Shown: positions 1 through 5,728 of the stretch, piece after piece
Layout of the letters: every line of letters starts with the position of its first letter
Position numbering within the stretch: position 1 is the stretch's first letter
Assembly (NCBI GenBank): GCA_030539815.1
Contig: JAUNXM010000128.1
Coordinates: 1 to 5,728, forward strand
Origin: Methanobacterium sp.
GTDB lineage: Archaea; Methanobacteriota; Methanobacteria; Methanobacteriales; Methanobacteriaceae
DNA: 5,728 nucleotides
Direction of reading: 5' to 3'
Program-made: the position numbers and the translations under genes
The notes under the pieces: model-generated
Seen by the model: the letters and a program-made list of their open reading frames with translations, nothing else
What the model was told of the DNA's origin: nothing
The model's database searches: none

Positions 1-701
1 CGGGAGTAACTGGTGAAATGGGAAGTGCTGTTTAGGGGACGGTAGGGTGGGTCCATGTACACTAAGGTGTTCTTTTCAATGAAGTTCCCTGCATGGGTGA
101 AATCCCTGCACAGTATCTCTGTTTTTTCAAGGGCCCGATGCACAGCCATTAAGTTTCCTTCATCACAGATGGTCGGATTCCGGTACCGGCCAAAGGGTAC
201 GTTGAACTCACCCTTGCTATTGATACGGAAGAGTCCATTGAAACAGGTCTTGTTCAAGAATATCAACCAAGCAGTTCTCTGGATCCATTCATCACTAAAA
301 TTATGATAATCCATTTCCCGCATTTTCTGGTTATATTTCTCCCTGATGCTGTAGAAATTCTCTTTCCTATCCTCTTCGCCATTACTGAGGTGTGAAGTTT
401 CCATATCCTTTAGGATAGTGATGAGTTTATCCACTTCATTTTGAATCACCCTGTAAGCCATAATTAATTCAGGGTTGACATCCAGAAGAATGGATTCAGT
501 AACCTGGTAATGGTTTTTAAGGTAGAAGAACATGGCCCCTCCACCAACAAATGGCTCCACATACCGTTTTATAACCCTACTTTCCAGTATAGATCGTGGT
601 AATCTATTTTCAAGTTCTAAAAGAAGCTGAGTTTTGCCCCCCGCCCATTTTAAATATGGTCTGGCAATACTAAAGTCCTTTTTAATAGAATTTATATCCA
701 T
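1..701 (-). CDS. dam: Dam/DpnM-type DNA adenine N6-methyltransferase, 3' end cut by window edge
   Basis: D12-class (alpha) DNA adenine methyltransferase, which transfers a methyl group from SAM to N6 of adenine in a short site. The minus strand reads open from an ATG at 701-699 to the left edge, giving 233 codons with no stop. In order I see PYLKWAGGK (15-23, motif X), EPFVGGGAMFF (49-59, SAM-binding motif I), DVNPE (74-78), a target-recognition stretch with NKTCFNGLFRIN (150-161) and GEFNVPFGRYRNP (164-176), and the catalytic DPPY (217-220) followed by RPLNSTSHFTSYS. The NKT-FNGL-R-N / GEFNVPFG signature is typical of GATC-methylating enzymes such as E. coli Dam and M.DpnII, so GATC is the likely but unproven target. 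Relatives are about 270-300 residues, so roughly 40-65 C-terminal residues are missing. The ribosome site is weak (AGGA, about 7 nt before ATG). It could be an orphan Dam or the methylase of a restriction-modification pair; the partner would lie to the left. Confidence 0.93.
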   Translation of the reverse strand, partial: MDINSIKKDFSIARPYLKWAGGKTQLLLELENRLPRSILESRVIKRYVEPFVGGGAMFFYLKNHYQVTESILLDVNPELIMAYRVIQNEVDKLITILKDMETSHLSNGEEDRKENFYSIREKYNQKMREMDYHNFSDEWIQRTAWLIFLNKTCFNGLFRINSKGEFNVPFGRYRNPTICDEGNLMAVHRALEKTEILCRDFTHAGNFIEKNTLVYMDPPYRPLNSTSHFTSYS

Positions 702-854
702 TTTTGAAATCCTAAATATTTATCAAGGCAATGATTATTAATCACATGATTATTCTATTAAATATACTATTTAAGATATGATTAAATAAATCCTTAAACA
801 TCCCCATAGTTGGTATCCACATTATTAATCAGTATCGATTTATACTAAACTGAT
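702..854. promoter_or_regulatory. AT-rich gap with the dam promoter and inverted repeats
   Basis: This non-coding gap separates the end of dphB from the start of the methyltransferase gene; both are on the minus strand. It holds a perfect 7-3-7 inverted repeat, TTAAATA-TAC-TATTTAA (758-774). On the minus strand this contains TATA-like TATATTTA, which would place transcription start near 740 with a leader of roughly 40 nt. A second inverted repeat, TAATCA-CA-TGATTA (739-752), lies at that predicted start. ATGATTATT occurs twice (731-739 and 746-754). The arrangement could be an operator region, but in DNA this AT-rich such repeats can arise by chance. No gene is visible here. Confidence 0.35.

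Positions 855-855
<1 letters not shown>
827..855 (-). terminator. Possible 3' hairpin behind dphB
   Basis: AATCAG (827-832) is complementary to CTGATT (850-855). A competing inner stem, AGTAT (831-835) with ATACT (842-846), has a 6-nt loop. The element starts at the last base of the dphB stop codon. No long T-run follows on the minus strand, so this is a weak terminator candidate or simply a 3'-end RNA structure. Confidence 0.3.
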
Positions 856-1648
<793 letters not shown>

Positions 1649-1654
1649 TCACCT
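1649..1654 (-). promoter_or_regulatory. Ribosome binding site that fixes the dphB start
   Basis: On the minus strand AGGTGA (1654 to 1649) lies 5 nt upstream of the ATG at 1643 and matches the archaeal GGAGGTGA consensus. It lies downstream of the alternative ATG at 1661 and so argues against that start. Confidence 0.8.
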
Positions 1655-1680
1655 TCAACATCTAATTATAGGATGGGATG

Positions 1681-1688
1681 TTTATAAA
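1681..1688 (-). promoter_or_regulatory. TATA box for dphB
   Basis: TTTATAAA on the minus strand, with A/T-rich flanks. About 26 nt downstream would put transcription start near 1658, leaving a leader of about 15 nt that just accommodates the AGGTGA at 1654-1649. The geometry is consistent with the chosen dphB start. Confidence 0.55.
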
Positions 1689-1761
1689 ATTTTATTATAG
1701 AATGTACATAAAATGTAAATCAGTATTCTAAAAGTGATATTTCTTAAAAAACCTTTAATGA

Positions 1762-1792
1762 AAAATCAGATATATTATATTGAAAATCAGAT
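1762..1792. repeat. Direct repeat AAAATCAGAT, two copies 21 bp apart
   Basis: AAAATCAGAT occurs exactly at 1762-1771 and 1783-1792. A 21-bp period is two helical turns, so both copies face the same side of the DNA, as expected for a tandem protein-binding site. It lies between the divergent dphB and trm5 genes. The A-rich composition makes chance possible. Confidence 0.4.
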
Positions 1793-1937
1793 GAAAAAAA
1801 TAAATTAAAACAATATAAAATAAGGAAATTAAGGGAATTAGTACAGATGAACTTAAAGGGAACTGTGATAAATTAATTAAAATACAATTAAATTCGGTAA
1901 ATAGTAGATTAGATTTCATTAAAATTCGAGGAATTCC

Positions 1938-2969
1938 ATGATTGGATTAAAGGTCCCTAAAAACGAAGCTAACCGTGTCCGCCTCATTCTACAGGAGAAA
2001 TCAATTCTGGATCATAACTGGAAAATTAGACGTTGGAAGGACTACGTATACCTTCCCCTAAATCAAAAGCCCAGTATTGAGTTTATAGAGGAAATAGGAC
2101 TTCAAATAGATAATATTGTTAATTTTGAATTTGAAGAACTGAAAAAGAGACCCCGAAACATGGAAGACTACCTCCATGGTAAGATACCCCTGGAAAAGAT
2201 GGAAGAGTTCAAAAAATCCTTCGATATTATGGGGGATGTGGTGATTCTGGAAATCCCCGAAGATCTGGAGAAAGAGAAGTTCCTTATTGGTGATGCTGCC
2301 CTGAAATTCACCAAAAGAAGATCTGTTTATCGTAAGAAAAGTGCCATTAAGGGTGTTGTCCGCACCAGGGAATTAGAACATCTCGCTGGTGAAGATAACC
2401 CTGAAACCATCCACCGGGAATATGATTCCAGGATAATTTTGGATGTGAAGAAGGTCTACTTCAGCCCCCGTCTGGCCACGGAAAGGCGAATAATTGGAGA
2501 CCAGGTTACTGATGGTGAGCTAATTATTGACATGTTTACCGGGGTGGGGCCCTTCGCCATTAACATCGCCCGAAGACCCCACCTCCAAAACGTGAAAATA
2601 TACGCCATAGACATCAACCCATCTGCAATTCACTATTTAAAGGAAAATATTGAGTTGAACAAGGTGCAGGGAAAGATTAACCCAATCCAGGGTGATGTAG
2701 CCGAAGTTTTGAAGGATCTGGATGTGAAAGCAGATCGTATTATTATGAATTTACCCGGTACTGCTTGCGAGTTCCTGCCGGCGGCTGTGGAGCACTTAAA
2801 ACCAGGAGGAATTCTGAATTATTATCAGTTCAGCCGTGACTATGAAGAACCAGTTAAAAGGATTGAAGATGCTGCCCACCCCCGCCAGGTGGAGGTTGTG
2901 GGGAAACGGAAGGTCAAATCCCGAAGCCCAGGTGTTTGGCATGTGGCCATTGATGCCAGAATCAACTAA
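1938..2969 (+). CDS. trm5: tRNA (guanine(37)-N1)-methyltransferase Trm5
   Basis: Class I SAM methyltransferase that makes m1G at position 37, next to the anticodon, preventing +1 frameshifting; in archaea m1G37 is also the precursor of wyosine derivatives. Domains read as an N-terminal D1-like region (about 1-65), a central D2 part with RTRELEHLAGE (142-152) and VYFSPRL (173-179), and a C-terminal Rossmann domain. Motif I is DMFTGVGPF (198-206), the acidic loop is AIDINP (223-228), and the catalytic NLP is 271-273. From recall of the Methanocaldococcus jannaschii enzyme, R142, Y174 and E182 correspond to its Arg145, Tyr177 and Glu185 (general base). At 343 aa the length is normal for the archaeal enzyme, which carries the D1 domain. 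GAGGA (1928-1932) is 5 nt before the ATG. A small unknown gene follows after 39 nt on the same strand, probably cotranscribed. Confidence 0.96.
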   Translation: MIGLKVPKNEANRVRLILQEKSILDHNWKIRRWKDYVYLPLNQKPSIEFIEEIGLQIDNIVNFEFEELKKRPRNMEDYLHGKIPLEKMEEFKKSFDIMGDVVILEIPEDLEKEKFLIGDAALKFTKRRSVYRKKSAIKGVVRTRELEHLAGEDNPETIHREYDSRIILDVKKVYFSPRLATERRIIGDQVTDGELIIDMFTGVGPFAINIARRPHLQNVKIYAIDINPSAIHYLKENIELNKVQGKINPIQGDVAEVLKDLDVKADRIIMNLPGTACEFLPAAVEHLKPGGILNYYQFSRDYEEPVKRIEDAAHPRQVEVVGKRKVKSRSPGVWHVAIDARIN

Positions 2970-3008
2970 ATATGAAAAATGGTTTAATAATAATTAAAAG
3001 GAGTTTTT

Positions 3009-3572
3009 ATGACTGTAAAACAATATCCAGAATTATTGGAAGTGGAATATTCATTCAGCCAGGGAGGACATAATTCTTTAAAGCTGGTGGATGGTAGGCT
3101 TTTCTTCTTTTCAGAAGCAGATTCCCATCTATCTGAGAAGAATCAATATTTAACCTTGGTTTCCATTCCTTCAAGTGAAAAATGGACAGTTTTCTGGGAA
3201 GATCTAGATCATTGCGGCATCCGGAAGTGGGAAGAATGCCTAATTTCCGTTGATGCTGAAGAAGTATCTGAAGATGATCATCATCATGATGCATCCGGTA
3301 ATTGTCAGGATGCCAACTGCCACTGCGACTCTGACGAGAATAATATTCTCAACAGGGAGAAGATTCCCCCTGCAGACGACATATCACTTGAAGGAGATAT
3401 CTGGCAGGTTAAGATCATTCACGGTTCTTTGAGAGTTTTCTGTAAAAACTGGTGTTTGGGAGATGTAGATGAAGAATCAATCCACTTTTTTTTCAAGGCA
3501 GTTAAGAAACTTTCTGGAGTGGGAGTAACCATACATTTTGATGATTTACTAAAAAAATTAGTATCCCAATAA
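3009..3572 (+). CDS. Unrecognised 187-aa protein with acidic His/Cys-rich central segment
   Basis: I do not recognise a named family. The coding call is strong: AAGGAG (2998-3003) lies 5 nt before the ATG and the frame is open to TAA. The protein has no signal peptide or membrane segment and is probably cytosolic. The N-terminal part (about 1-83) has alternating beta-like hydrophobic runs and a WTVFWEDLDHCGIRKWEE stretch (59-76). The C-terminal part (about 127-187) has GDIWQVKI (129-136), then FFKAVKKLSG (161-170). This W-x-V-x-I followed by an F-x-x-A-V-x-x-L helix recalls small uncharacterised proteins of bacteria and archaea, from memory only. Between them, residues 84-115 are acidic and carry HHHD (91-94), Cys99 and CHCD (104-107), a plausible metal-binding loop. 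Further cysteines are 69, 77, 145 and 149. It follows trm5 by 39 nt, so cotranscription is likely; a role in tRNA modification is not implied by sequence. Confidence 0.85.
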   Translation: MTVKQYPELLEVEYSFSQGGHNSLKLVDGRLFFFSEADSHLSEKNQYLTLVSIPSSEKWTVFWEDLDHCGIRKWEECLISVDAEEVSEDDHHHDASGNCQDANCHCDSDENNILNREKIPPADDISLEGDIWQVKIIHGSLRVFCKNWCLGDVDEESIHFFFKAVKKLSGVGVTIHFDDLLKKLVSQ

Positions 3573-3593
3573 GTTGTTAAACCATCCAGTTAA

Positions 3594-3606
3594 TTATTGT
3601 TTTTTC
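3594..3606 (+). terminator. Poly-T terminator behind the trm5 unit
   Basis: A TTATTG sequence leads into six Ts (3600-3605), about 28 nt after the stop of the 187-aa gene. Archaeal RNA polymerase commonly stops at such T-tracts without a strong hairpin, and no convincing stem precedes it here. It lies in the convergent gap with mtnA, where termination is expected. Confidence 0.4.
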
Positions 3607-3667
3607 AGGATAATTGGGAATGATAAGATTATATTGCAGGTTTTAAGTTAGTTATTTAGTGTATACC

Positions 3668-3694
3668 AAAAAAATGAGCTTCAGAAAATGAAGT
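3668..3694 (-). terminator. Hairpin plus T-run terminator of mtnA
   Basis: Read on the minus strand, a perfect 5-bp stem TTCAT-type pair (CTTCA 3679-3683 with TGAAG 3689-3693, extendable by a G-T wobble) closes a 5-nt loop. It is followed after a few bases by seven Ts (3674 to 3668). It lies about 20 nt beyond the mtnA stop codon, the expected place for intrinsic termination. Confidence 0.55.
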
Positions 3695-3714
3695 ATAATG
3701 TTTCCTTCCGGTTA

Positions 3715-4644
<930 letters not shown>

Positions 4645-4650
4645 GATAAG

Positions 4651-4658
4651 TCACATCC
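4651..4658 (-). promoter_or_regulatory. Ribosome binding site of mtnA
   Basis: GGATGTGA on the minus strand differs at one base from the archaeal GGAGGTGA and ends 6 nt before the ATG at 4644. It decides for that start over the in-frame ATG three codons later, which has no such site. Confidence 0.65.
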
Positions 4659-4677
4659 GGTAACTAAAACTTATATT

Positions 4678-4685
4678 GTATTTAA
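4678..4685 (-). promoter_or_regulatory. Possible TATA box of mtnA
   Basis: TTAAATAC on the minus strand. A start about 26 nt downstream would fall near 4656, a very short leader overlapping the ribosome site. Other AT-rich candidates lie slightly upstream (CATATAATT near 4700-4708), which would give a leader of about 35 nt. An independent mtnA promoter is likely given the terminator after nifB, but the exact box is uncertain. Confidence 0.3.
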
Positions 4686-4776
4686 TTTCTATATTTTGAA
4701 TTATATGTAGTTGAATTGGATTCTATGAATCTAGCGAGAATAATGATGATAAAACAGATTAATCTATTTCTAAAAT

Positions 4777-4810
4777 AAAAAAAATGGTTTCAAGGGATAT
4801 GGTAATCCCT
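4777..4810 (-). terminator. Hairpin and T-run terminator overlapping the nifB stop codon
   Basis: AGGGAT (4793-4798) and ATCCCT (4805-4810) form a perfect 6-bp stem with a 6-nt loop. On the minus strand it begins within the nifB TAG stop (4811-4809). Eight Ts (4784 to 4777) follow about 8 nt beyond the stem. This resembles an intrinsic terminator and suggests that nifB and mtnA are largely separate transcripts. Confidence 0.5.
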
Positions 4811-5660
4811 AATAATGGCTGGCCGGAGTCATATCCAGGTGTTTGTCCTCTTTTCCAGGTACTCCGTAGGCATCGGCCCGGCACTGGGTGCAGGCACGGA
4901 AGACCGGTAGGGTCTCCTCCACTTTATCCCGTACATTGGAAAGTTCTTCACATCCCGGTTTTGGATAATCCTTCATCTTGTATAATGGAATGAGGGGTAT
5001 GACGTTCATTAAACTGGCGCCTCTTTTTTTAACTTCCCGGGCTATATCTTCGATGTGTTCATCGTTGAGGCCAGGGATGAGGACACTGTTAACTTTAACA
5101 ACTACTCCCAGTTTGGATACTTTTTCTATCCCTTCTAATTGTTTTTCTGAGATGATCTTGAATGCTTCCTCTCCTTCATAGACTTTCCCATCATAAACAG
5201 CCCTTGAATATATGTTTTTACCAATTTCAGGGTCCACGGCATTGACAGTTACGGTGATGGTGCTGATGTTTACTGCAGCCACTTCCTCGGCCATGTCAGC
5301 CAGGAGTAGGCCGTTGGTACTCATACATTTTATGAGATCCGGGAATTTTTTATCAATTATCTTGAAGAATTCCAGTGTTTCGGGGTTGGCCAGGGCATCT
5401 CCAGGTCCAGCTACTCCCACCACACTAATGGGCATTTCCTTGATCACCTTGGCCACATGGGTTACTGCTTCTCCCACAGTCATTACCCGGGAGGATACTC
5501 CTGGGCGTTGTTCGCATTTGTTGAGTTCACGGGTGCAGAAGTTGCACTGTATATTACAGCGAGGTGCGATGGGCAGATGAACTCTTCCCACCTTGTCATG
5601 CATTTTTTCATTAAAACATGGATGAACACGGGTTATATGTGCAAATTTTGATTCATTCAT
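4809..5660 (-). CDS. nifB: Radical SAM protein NifB (nitrogenase cofactor precursor synthesis), short archaeal form
   Basis: NifB fuses two [4Fe-4S] clusters and inserts a SAM-derived carbide to make NifB-co (the L-cluster precursor), needed for Mo-, V- and Fe-only nitrogenases. Numbered from the chosen start: HPCFNEKMH (13-21) with Cys15; radical-SAM CNIQCNFC (35-42, Cys35/39/42 binding the SAM cluster); RPGVSS (52-57); AGPGDALANPE (84-94); KCMSTNGL (111-118) with Cys112; and ACTQCRADAYG (256-266) with Cys257/Cys260. The extra cysteines are those expected to hold the two auxiliary clusters. It ends soon after, without the C-terminal NifX-like domain of many bacterial NifBs. The ATG at 5660 is chosen because GGAGAGGA ends 6 nt before it; an in-frame ATG 11 codons upstream (5693) lacks such a site and adds residues before the conserved region. 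The protein is 283 aa. No other nif gene is in view, and NifB-like proteins also occur in non-fixing methanogens. Confidence 0.93.
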   Translation of the reverse strand: MNESKFAHITRVHPCFNEKMHDKVGRVHLPIAPRCNIQCNFCTRELNKCEQRPGVSSRVMTVGEAVTHVAKVIKEMPISVVGVAGPGDALANPETLEFFKIIDKKFPDLIKCMSTNGLLLADMAEEVAAVNISTITVTVNAVDPEIGKNIYSRAVYDGKVYEGEEAFKIISEKQLEGIEKVSKLGVVVKVNSVLIPGLNDEHIEDIAREVKKRGASLMNVIPLIPLYKMKDYPKPGCEELSNVRDKVEETLPVFRACTQCRADAYGVPGKEDKHLDMTPASHY

Positions 5661-5666
5661 AGAAAT

Positions 5667-5674
5667 TCCTCTCC
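5667..5674 (-). promoter_or_regulatory. Ribosome binding site that fixes the nifB start
   Basis: GGAGAGGA on the minus strand, 6 nt upstream of the ATG at 5660 and close to the archaeal consensus. The alternative upstream ATG at 5693 has only AT-rich sequence before it. Confidence 0.75.
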
Positions 5675-5696
5675 AATTTTTTAGATGGACCAATGA

Positions 5697-5704
5697 ATAT
5701 TTAA
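5697..5704 (-). promoter_or_regulatory. Possible TATA box of nifB
   Basis: TTAAATAT on the minus strand. A start about 26 nt downstream would fall near 5674, giving a leader of about 14 nt that begins at the ribosome site, the same geometry as for dphB. No GGAA-N6-TTCC operator of the methanogen nitrogen regulator NrpR is visible in the 68 nt available upstream of the gene. Confidence 0.35.
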
Positions 5705-5728
5705 TAATTGCATTAATTTTTTAATTCC

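Larger units (their letters stand above)
1662..1937. other. Divergent promoter region between dphB and trm5
   Basis: This 276-nt, very AT-rich stretch has no open frame worth calling; ATGs at 1792 and 1848 give only 5- and 9-codon frames with no ribosome site. It must hold both divergent promoters. The dphB side has a convincing TATA box (1681-1688). On the trm5 side the candidates are weaker, for example TTAAAATAC near 1877-1885 and ATATAAAA near 1813-1820. An exact 10-bp direct repeat lies at 1762-1771 and 1783-1792. Confidence 0.6.

Noticed and set aside
55..306. Plus-strand open frame of 83 codons
   Set aside because: It is antisense to the methyltransferase, whose motifs are unmistakable on the minus strand; its translation resembles nothing and it has no ribosome site.
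1792..1880. Tiny frames starting at 1792 and 1848 in the dphB/trm5 gap as leader peptides
   Set aside because: They are only 5 and 9 codons, with no ribosome site and no conserved-looking content.
1930..1937. GGAATTCC just before trm5 as an NrpR-type operator
   Set aside because: The NrpR site needs six bases between GGAA and TTCC; here there are none, and half of the sequence is the trm5 ribosome site region.
3055..3294. Minus-strand frame opposite the 187-aa gene, and a +1 shifted plus-strand frame at 3250-3432
   Set aside because: The 187-aa frame has a strong ribosome site and good spacing after trm5; these others have neither and arise from the same GAT/ATC-rich stretch.
4784..5651. 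Plus-strand frames opposite nifB, the longest at 5212-5580
   Set aside because: nifB is intact on the minus strand with all cysteine motifs; these frames have no recognisable content or start signals.

Overview
The window looks like chromosomal DNA of a methanogenic archaeon, most likely from the Methanobacteriales. The reasons are a diphthine synthase (diphthamide occurs on the EF-2 of archaea and eukaryotes), an archaeal-type Trm5, a short stand-alone NifB without a NifX domain, AT-rich gaps with TATA-like boxes, and ribosome binding sites matching the archaeal GGAGGTGA. The order is inferred from protein character and base composition, not from a database search.

Layout: (1) 1-701, minus strand: an N6-adenine DNA methyltransferase of the Dam/DpnM type, cut by the left edge. 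(2) 855-1643, minus: dphB. (3) 1644-1937: a divergent AT-rich promoter region. (4) 1938-2969, plus: trm5, followed after 39 nt by an unrecognised 187-aa gene (3009-3572) with a striking acidic His/Cys-rich segment. (5) 3573-3714: a convergent terminator region. (6) 3715-4644, minus: mtnA. (7) 4809-5660, minus: nifB, upstream of mtnA on the same strand but separated by a likely terminator.

Functional themes: dphB and trm5 diverge from one gap, and both products protect translational reading frame, one by modifying EF-2 and the other by methylating G37 of tRNA. nifB and mtnA are neighbours on the minus strand. NifB consumes S-adenosylmethionine, and MtnA-type isomerases act in recycling of the methylthioadenosine or 5'-deoxyadenosine that SAM chemistry leaves behind, so a metabolic link is plausible but unproven. 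The methyltransferase looks accessory and may belong to a restriction-modification system lying to the left.

No tRNA, rRNA, CRISPR array, insertion sequence or origin was seen. The least explained item is the 187-aa protein. The other noteworthy signals are small repeats in the dam and dphB/trm5 promoter regions and a terminator-like hairpin overlapping the nifB stop codon.
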